Of a DNA stretch of 5,218 bases, positions 1 to 5,009 are shown one piece after another; the stretch's first letter is position 1; each line of letters begins with the position of its first letter. A program made the position numbers and the translations under genes. The stretch comes from a bacterium HR39 (GTDB lineage: Bacteria; Pseudomonadota; Alphaproteobacteria; Geminicoccales; Geminicoccaceae), in assembly GCA_002898955.1 (NCBI GenBank), contig BEIP01000133.1, positions 1 to 5,218 of the forward strand, written 5' to 3'. The notes below the pieces were generated by a model. It was not told the DNA's origin, ran no database searches, and worked only from the letters and a program-made list of their open reading frames with translations.

Positions 1-69
1 GCCCGCCATGCCGTCCTCGCCGCTCCCCCCCACCGCGAGCCAGCGCCGGTCCCTGCCGCCGTCGCTCAT
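1..69 (-). CDS. Start of a CobL/CbiE-like precorrin-6Y methyltransferase (partial, runs off left edge)
   Basis: Only the first 23 codons are in the window. The ATG at 69-67 overlaps the TGA of cobH as ATGA, and a strong purine-rich ribosome binding site (GGAGG at 80-76, 6 nt before the ATG) lies inside the end of cobH. The visible peptide reads MSDGGRDRRW then LAVGGSGEDGMAG. A Trp followed by a small hydrophobic strand and a GxGEDG loop is how CobL and CbiE proteins (precorrin-6Y C5,15-methyltransferase, SAM-dependent, cytoplasmic) usually begin, typically as VVGIGEDG. The position directly after cobH also fits. Here the loop reads GGSG rather than VGIG, a small departure. I infer the family from a short peptide plus context; another tetrapyrrole methylase of the Cob/Cbi family is possible, and the fused CobL and split CbiE forms cannot be told apart. 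Confidence 0.62.
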   Translation of the reverse strand, partial: MSDGGRDRRWLAVGGSGEDGMAG

Positions 70-707
70 CCCTCCCCTCCCGCGAAGCGCGCGTTCACCG
101 CCGCGGCAGCGAGCGCCGCCCCGCCGTCGGTGCCACGCAGCGCGAGCACATCGAGCCCGATCTCCCGCGCCACGTCCAAGAGCGCCTCCTTGCTCTCGGC
201 AGCCCCCACGAATCCCACCGGAAAGGCGAGGATGGAAGCGGGGCGCAGCCCCTCGCCGACGATGCGTTCGAGCAGGCGGAACAGGGCGGTGGGGGCGTTG
301 CCGATCACCACCACCGCGCCTTCCACCCGCCCGCCCCAGCGCTCCACCGCCGCCATGGCGCGGGTGATGCGCCGCCGCGCCGCCTCTTCGGCCACTTCGG
401 GATCGGCGATGTGGCAGAGCACGGGATTGGCCGCCGGCAGCCGCTCGCGGCGGATTTCCACCGCCACCGCCCGCACGTCGCACAGGATCGGCGCGCCGGC
501 CGCGAGGGCCCGGCGGGCGGCCGAGACCGGCGCACCGTGCCAGGCGAGGCGCTCCACGAGCTGCGGGCGGGCGCTGGCGTGGACCAGCCGCAGCGCCACG
601 ACGTGCAGTTCGGCCGGCAGGTGCGAGAGATCACAAGCCTCGCGCGCCCGCTCGAAGGACAGGCGGTAGATGGCGGCGGGATCCTGCAGATAGGAGAACC
701 GCCTCAC
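66..707 (-). CDS. cobH: Precorrin-8X methylmutase (cobalt-precorrin-8 methylmutase)
   Basis: A 213-aa cytoplasmic enzyme that moves the methyl group from C-11 to C-12 of precorrin-8X to give hydrogenobyrinate (or cobyrinate in the cobalt-early route). I place the start at GTG 707, which forms a GTGA overlap with the cbiX stop. From there the N-terminus (RRFSYLQDPAAIYRLSF) lines up gap-free with Pseudomonas denitrificans CobH as I recall it, and the catalytic histidine falls at residue 43 in LVHAS, as in that protein. Other family blocks are GAPILCD (71-77), VVIGNAPTALF (133-143) and PVGFVGAAESKEAL (163-176). Its length matches the usual 205-215 aa. An upstream TTG at 725 would add six residues and is less likely. 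No clear ribosome binding site precedes GTG 707, so it is probably coupled to cbiX translation. The family is CobH/CbiC; choosing the symbol cobH over cbiC rests on similarity only. Confidence 0.95.
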   Translation of the reverse strand: MRRFSYLQDPAAIYRLSFERAREACDLSHLPAELHVVALRLVHASARPQLVERLAWHGAPVSAARRALAAGAPILCDVRAVAVEIRRERLPAANPVLCHIADPEVAEEAARRRITRAMAAVERWGGRVEGAVVVIGNAPTALFRLLERIVGEGLRPASILAFPVGFVGAAESKEALLDVAREIGLDVLALRGTDGGAALAAAAVNARFAGGEG

Positions 708-1759
708 CGGTCCGCTTCGCGCCAAGCCGCCTCGGCCAACTCCAGAGCCCGCTTCTGGGGATGGGGCCCGCGGGTGTGGTGCAGATGGGGCTCACCGTCG
801 CCGTGGTGGTGATGGTGGTGGCCGTGATCGTGGTCGTGGTGATGGTGATGGCCATGGTGGTGGTGATGGTGGCCGTGGTGGTGGCCGGTGCCGATTCCCT
901 CCACGTGACGGTGGTGGCTCTGCTGCGGCGTGCCCACGTCGGCCTCGTAACCGAGGATGCGCGTCCGGTACTTGCACAGCGCGCAGTTCATGGCGACGTC
1001 GCCTTCGAGGATGCCGCGGATGCGGCGCACGAAGGTGTCCACCACGCCCGGATGGTCGTCGAGATAGTGGGCCTTGACGAACTGCACGCCGGGATGGCGC
1101 GCCGCCACCTCGTCCACCGCGGCGTAGATGCGCCGCACCAGCACACCGGTGAACAGGAACCAGGGGAAGACCACCACCCGGCGGAAGCCCAGCCGGGCCG
1201 CCCGGTCGACGGCGATGTGGGTGCGCGGGTGGGCGACGCCCGAATAGCCCACCTCGCCGTGCTGGAAGCCGAGCCCCTCCCAGAGAAGGCGCATCACCTT
1301 GGCGACGTTGGCGTTGGCGTCGGCATCCGAGGTGCCGCGGCCGATCACCACCAGCGCCCACTCCTCGGGCGGCGGACCGTCGCCGGCGGCGGCGAGGGCG
1401 GCGGTGATGCGATCGCGCGCTGCCTCCAGAAGCGCCGGGTCGATGCCGAGCTCGCGGGCCATGCGCATCTCGACGCCGTATTCGGTCGCCCAGGCATTGA
1501 GCACCGAGGGCACGTCGTTCTTCACGTGACCGGCGGCGAACAGCATGGCGGGGAGCGCCAGCACCCGGCGCACGCCGCGCGCGCGCAGCCGCTCGAGGCC
1601 CTCGCGGATCACGGGACGGGCGAACTCCAGATAGCCCATCTCCACGGGCCAGTCGGGAAAGTGCGGGCGCACCCGATCCACCACCCGGGCGAACTCCGCG
1701 CACGCCTCGGGGTCGCGGCTGCCGTGGCCGCAGATCATCACGCCCGTCGGAACGTCCAT
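704..1759 (-). CDS. cbiX: Sirohydrochlorin cobaltochelatase, long form with Fe-S motif and His-rich tail
   Basis: A 351-aa class II chelatase that inserts Co2+ into sirohydrochlorin, the entry step of cobalt-early corrin synthesis. It starts at ATG 1759, with GGAG at 1772-1769, 9 nt upstream. It has two tandem chelatase domains. The first carries ICGHGSRDPE (9-18) and FAAGHVKNDVP (74-84), whose His12 and His78 match the metal-binding histidines of the family. The second half has VIGRGTSDADAN (138-149) and FPWFLFTGVLVRR (198-210), with Arg where the first half has His. MNCALC (257-262) is the MXCXXC motif shown in Bacillus megaterium CbiX-L to hold a 4Fe-4S cluster. Residues 282-333 contain 29 histidines with Gly and Asp, a probable metal-holding tail, and then a short charged helix to residue 351. 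It is the first gene of the minus-strand group and overlaps cobH by 4 bases. The start could in principle lie upstream, but similarity begins at about residue 6. A ferrochelatase role is unlikely given the long form and the neighbours. Confidence 0.93.
   Translation of the reverse strand: MDVPTGVMICGHGSRDPEACAEFARVVDRVRPHFPDWPVEMGYLEFARPVIREGLERLRARGVRRVLALPAMLFAAGHVKNDVPSVLNAWATEYGVEMRMARELGIDPALLEAARDRITAALAAAGDGPPPEEWALVVIGRGTSDADANANVAKVMRLLWEGLGFQHGEVGYSGVAHPRTHIAVDRAARLGFRRVVVFPWFLFTGVLVRRIYAAVDEVAARHPGVQFVKAHYLDDHPGVVDTFVRRIRGILEGDVAMNCALCKYRTRILGYEADVGTPQQSHHRHVEGIGTGHHHGHHHHHHGHHHHHDHDHGHHHHHHGDGEPHLHHTRGPHPQKRALELAEAAWREADR
761..916 (-). repeat. Low-complexity His-codon tract inside cbiX
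   Basis: This stretch is built almost only of CAC/CAT codons (GTG/ATG on the plus strand) with a few Gly and Asp codons. It encodes residues 282-333 of CbiX, with 29 His. The core at 803-883 encodes residues 293-319, which include runs of five and six His. CAC and CAT are mixed, so the tract is not a clean DNA triplet repeat, which argues for selection on the protein. It is still prone to length change by slippage. His-rich tails are a known trait of long CbiX proteins. Confidence 0.85.
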
Positions 1760-1963
1760 GACTCTGCTCTCCGTCGCGTGCACCGGCCGCGCCGGGCGAG
1801 CTAGCATCACCCCGTGCGCCCGCCAAGGCGCACCACGGCGGACGCGGCCGCGCAGGCGGGTGTGCGCCGGGGTGGAACGGTGCGCCGCCGCAGGTGCGCG
1901 GAAGGCGGATGCCCTTGCCGCCGCGGCGATCCTGCGGCAGCCTCGCTGGTCGGAGGTGCACGC
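1760..1963. promoter_or_regulatory. Divergent spacer between cbiX and asnB
   Basis: This 204-bp region separates two gene groups transcribed outward, so it must carry start signals for both. It is extremely GC-rich. I find no good -35/-10 pair on either strand. It contains a 9-bp inverted repeat, GCGTGCACC at 1776-1784 and GGTGCACGC at 1955-1963, placed near the two start codons. It also has an 8-bp inverted repeat, GGCGCACC at 1827-1834 and GGTGCGCC at 1879-1886, and 10-bp palindromes at 1843-1852 and 1919-1928. Any of these could be operators, or simply products of base composition. Canonical cobalamin riboswitch blocks are not visible on the cbiX side. No small gene is convincing here. Confidence 0.5.
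1952..1957 (+). promoter_or_regulatory. Ribosome binding site of asnB
   Basis: GGAGGT lies 6 nt before ATG 1964. It fixes the asnB start, because the reading frame stays open upstream for another 50 codons, and it places Cys directly after the initiator Met, as the enzyme requires. Confidence 0.85.
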
Positions 1964-3919
1964 ATGTGCGGATTCGCCGGCTTCTTCCTGTTCGACGATC
2001 CGCCAGGGCGCGAGGCGGCGCTGCGGCTCGTGCGCACCATGGCCCGCACCCTGGCCCATCGCGGGCCCGACGAGGAGGGGGTGTTCGCCGAGGAGGACGG
2101 GCACTTCGCGCTGGGCTTCCGCCGGCTTGCGGTGATCGACCCGAGCCCGGCCGGAAGCCAGCCCATGGTCTCGGCCTGCGGGCGCTTCGTGCTGGCCTTC
2201 AACGGCGAGATCTACGACCACGCGGAGCTGCGTGCGGAGCTCGCGGCCGCCGGCCACGTCTTCCGCGGCCACAGCGACACCGAAGCGCTGCTGGAGACCC
2301 TCGCCCGCCACGGGCCCGAAGAGGGGCTCGCCAGGGCCTCGGGCATGTTCGCCCTCGCCCTGTGGGACCGGCGGGAGCGAAGGCTGGTGCTGGCGCGCGA
2401 CCGCTTCGGCAAGAAGCCGCTCTACTCGGCGCGGCTCGGCGATGCGTTGGTCTTCGCCAGCGAGCTACGGGCGCTATTGCGCCATCCGCTGCTGCGTCCC
2501 GCGCGCGACCCCGAGGCGCTGGCGCTCTATCTGCGCTTCGGCTACGTGCCCGGCCCCCGCACCATCCTGGATGGCGTGCGCAGGCTGGAGCCGGGCCATC
2601 TGCTGGTGGCGGAGGCCGACGGCAGCTTCCGGCTGCACCGCTGGTTCGATCTCGTCGCCGAGGTGCGCCGGGCCCGCGCCGAGCCGCTCGATCCCCGCTC
2701 CGGCGAGGCGACGGAGGCGCTCCATGCGCTGCTGCTCGATGCGACCCGCCGGCGGCTGGTGGCCGACGTACCGGTGGGGCTGTTCCTCTCGGGCGGCATC
2801 GACAGCTCGCTGGTGGCGGCCTGTGCGGCCGGAGCGGGCGCGGAGCTTCCAGCCTTCACCATCGCCTTCGCGCACGCCGCCCACGACGAGAGCGCCCACG
2901 CGGCGCGGGTGGCGAAGGCGCTGGGGCTTTGCCACCACGTCCGCCCCTGCGGCGAGCGGGAACTGCTGGAGCTGGTGGCGGACCTGCCCGAGGTGTTCGA
3001 CGAGCCCTTCGCCGACGCCTCGGCCCTTCCCACCCTGCTGCTGTGCCGCTTCGCCCGCGGGCGGGTGGTGGTGGCGCTCTCGGGAGACGGCGGCGACGAG
3101 CTGTTCGGCGGCTACACCCGCTACGCCGACACCCTGCGCCTGCACCGGCGGCTGCGCTACCTGCCGCGGCGGGTGCGGCGGCTCGCGGCCGGCACCCTCT
3201 CCCTGCTGGACACCGACCTGCTGCGGGCACTGGGGGAGCGGCTTCCGGCCCTGGCGCGGCTCAAGCCCGACGAACGCGCCCGCAAGCTGCGCGAGGTGCT
3301 GGGCGCCTCGCCCGAATGGCTCATGCGGGCCATCGTCTCCCACCACCACGACCCGCGGGCGCTCTACCGGTTGGGCCGCGAGCCGGAGGATCCGCGCTGG
3401 GCGGGGGAACTCGGCGGAATCGTGCCGGATCTGCCGGCCTGGCTGCAGCTCCTCGACCAGCTCCAGTGGCTGCCCGACGACATCCTGGTCAAGGTCGACC
3501 GCACCTCCATGAGCTGCGGGCTGGAGGTACGCTCGCCGCTTCTGGACGAGCGCATCGTGCTCCTCTCCTGGCGGCTCGCGCCCGATGCGGGCGGTACGCC
3601 GGGGGCGAAGGAGCCGCTGCGGCGGGTGCTGTTCCGCCTGCTGCCGGCGGAGCTGTTCGCGCGACCCAAGCAGGGCTTCTCGCCGCCGGTGCACACTTGG
3701 CTGCGCGGGCCGCTGCGCGATCTGTGCGAGGAGCTGTTCGCCCCCGCCTCGCTGCGCGAGGCCGGGCCGTTCGATCCCGCCCGCGTGCGCCGCCTCTGGC
3801 GCGAGCACCTCGAGGGATGGGTCGACCGCCGGTTCGAACTCTGGAACCTGCTGTGCTATGTCCTCTGGTACCGGCGCTGGTGCCGTGCGGCTCGCGCACC
3901 GGAAGAGATGGCCGCCTGA
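1964..3919 (+). CDS. asnB: Asparagine synthetase (glutamine-hydrolysing) or related amidotransferase
   Basis: A 651-aa two-domain cytoplasmic enzyme. The N-terminal Ntn-type glutaminase releases ammonia from glutamine, and the C-terminal synthetase activates aspartate with ATP and aminates it to asparagine. Visible motifs: MCGFAG with nucleophile Cys2, AHRGPDEEG (31-39), GFRRLAVID (51-59), FNGEIYD (79-85) and HSDTE (103-107) in the glutaminase. The synthetase has the ATP PP-loop LSGGIDSS (275-282), LSGDGGDELFGGYTRY (372-387), LPDDILVKVDRTSM (503-516), VRSPLLDE (522-529) and PKQGFSPPVHTWLRG (568-582). All expected catalytic blocks are present. It is about 100 aa longer than E. coli AsnB (554 aa) and nearer the Bacillus-type and polysaccharide-cluster amidotransferases (about 610-650 aa), so a specialised amide-transfer role cannot be excluded. 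The start at ATG 1964 follows a strong ribosome binding site. ygfZ follows 39 bp downstream, probably in the same transcript. Confidence 0.92.
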   Translation: MCGFAGFFLFDDPPGREAALRLVRTMARTLAHRGPDEEGVFAEEDGHFALGFRRLAVIDPSPAGSQPMVSACGRFVLAFNGEIYDHAELRAELAAAGHVFRGHSDTEALLETLARHGPEEGLARASGMFALALWDRRERRLVLARDRFGKKPLYSARLGDALVFASELRALLRHPLLRPARDPEALALYLRFGYVPGPRTILDGVRRLEPGHLLVAEADGSFRLHRWFDLVAEVRRARAEPLDPRSGEATEALHALLLDATRRRLVADVPVGLFLSGGIDSSLVAACAAGAGAELPAFTIAFAHAAHDESAHAARVAKALGLCHHVRPCGERELLELVADLPEVFDEPFADASALPTLLLCRFARGRVVVALSGDGGDELFGGYTRYADTLRLHRRLRYLPRRVRRLAAGTLSLLDTDLLRALGERLPALARLKPDERARKLREVLGASPEWLMRAIVSHHHDPRALYRLGREPEDPRWAGELGGIVPDLPAWLQLLDQLQWLPDDILVKVDRTSMSCGLEVRSPLLDERIVLLSWRLAPDAGGTPGAKEPLRRVLFRLLPAELFARPKQGFSPPVHTWLRGPLRDLCEELFAPASLREAGPFDPARVRRLWREHLEGWVDRRFELWNLLCYVLWYRRWCRAARAPEEMAA

Positions 3920-3947
3920 AGCGCCCGGAGCGGAACGGGAACGACAA

Positions 3948-3953
3948 GGGAGG
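3948..3953 (+). promoter_or_regulatory. Ribosome binding site of ygfZ
   Basis: GGGAGG lies 5 nt before the GTG at 3959 and supports that non-ATG start. Confidence 0.75.
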
Positions 3954-3958
3954 ACACC

Positions 3959-4885
3959 GTGTCGGGCATCGCGGTACGGCCCGCGGACCGGGCTTTCCTC
4001 CGCCTGTACGGGGAGGAGGCGCGGCGCTTCCTGCAAGGCCTGATCACGGTCGACGTGGACACGCTGGATTCGCGCATGCGCTACGGCGCCCTGCTCACCC
4101 CCCAGGGGCGGCTGCTGTTCGACTTCTTCCTCTGGGCCGAGGGCCCGCAGACCCTGCTGCTGGAGACCCTCGCCGCGCGCCGGGACGCTCTCTCGAAGCG
4201 ACTCCTGCTCTTCCGGCTGCGGGCGAGGGTGGACATCGCGCCCGAGACGGGGCGCGCCGTGCTGCTCCTGCCGGGTGCGGATCCGGCCGCCTTCGGCCTG
4301 CCGGTCGAGGCCGGGGCGCTGCGGCGGCTCGGGGGCGGCGGTCTCGTGGCGGTGGATCCGCGTGAGCCGCGGCTGGGCGTACGGGCGGTGCTTCCGGACG
4401 ACCGAATTCCCGAGTTCCTCTCCGCCCACGGTCTGCGGGAAGCGGAGGAGGCGGCCTGGCACCGTCACCGGCTCACGCTGGGCGTTCCCGAGGGCGAGGC
4501 CGAACTCGGCTTCGAGCGGACCTTCGCCCTCGAGGCCGATTTCGACGCGCTGGGCGCGGTGGACTTCGGCAAGGGCTGCTACGTGGGGCAGGAAGTCACC
4601 GCCCGCATGCACTTCCGCACCAGGCCGAAGCGCCGTCTGCTGCCGGTACGCATCCGCGGGACGGTGGAGCCGCCGGCGCCCGTGACGGACGCCACGGGCT
4701 GCGAGGCGGGCGAGCTGCGCTCGCGCCACGGCGATCTCGGCATGGCGCTGCTGCGCCTCGAGACGCTCACAAGACAGGATTCCCACCCGCTGCGGGCGGG
4801 CGAGGCCGAGCTGGAGCCGTTCTGGCCGGACTGGCTGGAGCGTCAGGAAAAAAATCCTTTACAGCCCGCCCGCGAGGGGCTATAG
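3959..4885 (+). CDS. ygfZ: YgfZ/GcvT-like folate-binding protein
   Basis: A 308-aa protein of the YgfZ/CAF17 family, related to the glycine-cleavage T protein. Family members bind folate and help maintain or repair certain iron-sulfur enzymes (for example MiaB in E. coli); they act in the cytoplasm. The diagnostic motif KGCYVGQE is at 205-212, within VDFGKGCYVGQEVTAR, and contains the conserved Cys207. The N-terminal part has LQGLITVDVDTL (25-36) and RYGALLTPQGRLLFDFFL (41-58), the usual folate-domain pattern. Its length is in the family range (about 270-330). The start is GTG 3959 with a good ribosome binding site. It lies 39 bp after asnB with no terminator between, so it is probably in one operon. 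The last dozen codons include AAA, AAT, CCT, TTA and CTA, unlike the rest of this GC-rich gene; that tail coincides with a promoter-like element. A glycine-cleavage GcvT role is unlikely given the motif and no gcvH/gcvP nearby. Confidence 0.93.
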   Translation: MSGIAVRPADRAFLRLYGEEARRFLQGLITVDVDTLDSRMRYGALLTPQGRLLFDFFLWAEGPQTLLLETLAARRDALSKRLLLFRLRARVDIAPETGRAVLLLPGADPAAFGLPVEAGALRRLGGGGLVAVDPREPRLGVRAVLPDDRIPEFLSAHGLREAEEAAWHRHRLTLGVPEGEAELGFERTFALEADFDALGAVDFGKGCYVGQEVTARMHFRTRPKRRLLPVRIRGTVEPPAPVTDATGCEAGELRSRHGDLGMALLRLETLTRQDSHPLRAGEAELEPFWPDWLERQEKNPLQPAREGL

Positions 4886-4886
4886 G
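4858..4886 (+). promoter_or_regulatory. Candidate sigma-70-type promoter inside the 3' end of ygfZ
   Basis: TTTACA at 4858-4863 (5 of 6 to TTGACA) is separated by exactly 17 bp from TATAGG at 4881-4886 (4 of 6 to TATAAT). A run of seven A at 4848-4854 sits just upstream, like an UP element. It is the best -35/-10 pair I can find in this very GC-rich window, and it points at a short non-coding stretch that ends in a terminator. Transcription would start near 4892-4894. This is a pattern match only; the host's housekeeping sigma preference is not known. Confidence 0.6.
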
Positions 4887-4892
4887 GAAGGC

Positions 4893-4996
4893 GTGGCGCC
4901 GATGGACGACCCGCCGAATGCGCCCTCTCCTCCTCCCTCCCCTCCTCGCCTCGCCCGCTCGGGCCGCCGTCCCGGGGGACGGCGGCCCCTCTTTCT
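4893..4996 (+). ncRNA. Candidate small RNA with CCUCC (anti-Shine-Dalgarno) repeats
   Basis: Predicted transcript of about 104 nt between the promoter at 4858-4886 and the intrinsic terminator at 4961-4996. Its 5' part can form a small hairpin (GGCGC at 4895-4899 with GCGCC at 4920-4924). Then comes a run of 25 consecutive pyrimidines (4923-4947) with CCTCC starting at 4929, 4932, 4936 and 4941, including CCTCCTCCC at 4929-4937; this should be unpaired and could pair with ribosome binding sites of target mRNAs. The terminator hairpin closes the molecule. CCUCCUCCC is the hallmark of the alphaproteobacterial cuckoo/CcsR small RNAs of Rhodobacter, but I see no DUF1127 neighbour or tandem copies here, so family membership is unproven. 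The alternative is a plain 3' untranslated region of ygfZ. The start is estimated from the -10 element. Confidence 0.45.
4961..4996 (+). terminator. Intrinsic terminator after ygfZ / the small-RNA candidate
   Basis: The arms GGGCCGCCGTCCC (4961-4973) and GGGACGGCGGCCC (4976-4988) are perfectly complementary over 13 bases. Sterically, the inner pairs would open to give about an 11-bp stem. The tail CTCTTTCT (4989-4996) is a modest U-rich tract, typical of GC-rich genomes. The minus strand has no T tract after the hairpin, so it acts mainly on plus-strand transcripts. An overlapping smaller hairpin (GCCCG 4953-4957 with CGGGC 4960-4964) competes for the first bases of the left arm. Confidence 0.82.
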
Positions 4997-5009
4997 CCGC
5001 CTCGTGCGC

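Noticed and set aside
708..725. TTG start for cobH at 725.
   Set aside because: GTG 707 gives the 4-base overlap with the cbiX stop, a gap-free N-terminal match to CobH and His at position 43.
761..1804. 347-codon plus-strand frame opposite cbiX, with a Val/Met-rich stretch that looks like membrane segments.
   Set aside because: The hydrophobic stretch is the complement of the His codons of CbiX (GTG/ATG against CAC/CAT). The sense protein has clear family motifs.
1760..2311. Upstream extension of the cbiX frame (184 more codons on the minus strand).
   Set aside because: It would run across the spacer and over the N-terminus of asnB. Family similarity begins only at about residue 6 after ATG 1759, which has its own ribosome binding site.
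1894..4365. 823-codon plus-strand frame offset from asnB and running into ygfZ.
   Set aside because: It is rich in Arg, Ala, Gly and Pro as typical of a wrong frame, and asnB in the other frame has all catalytic motifs.
2474..4786. 770-codon minus-strand frame covering asnB and ygfZ.
   Set aside because: Long antisense frames are expected in very GC-rich coding DNA. It spans two well-supported genes and shows no recognisable motif.
4848..4880. Possible minus-strand terminator: GC-rich hairpin (4880-4864) followed by seven T (4854-4848).
   Set aside because: The stem is only about 4 bp and the T run begins 9 nt after it. The same bases are better explained as a plus-strand promoter with an upstream A-run.
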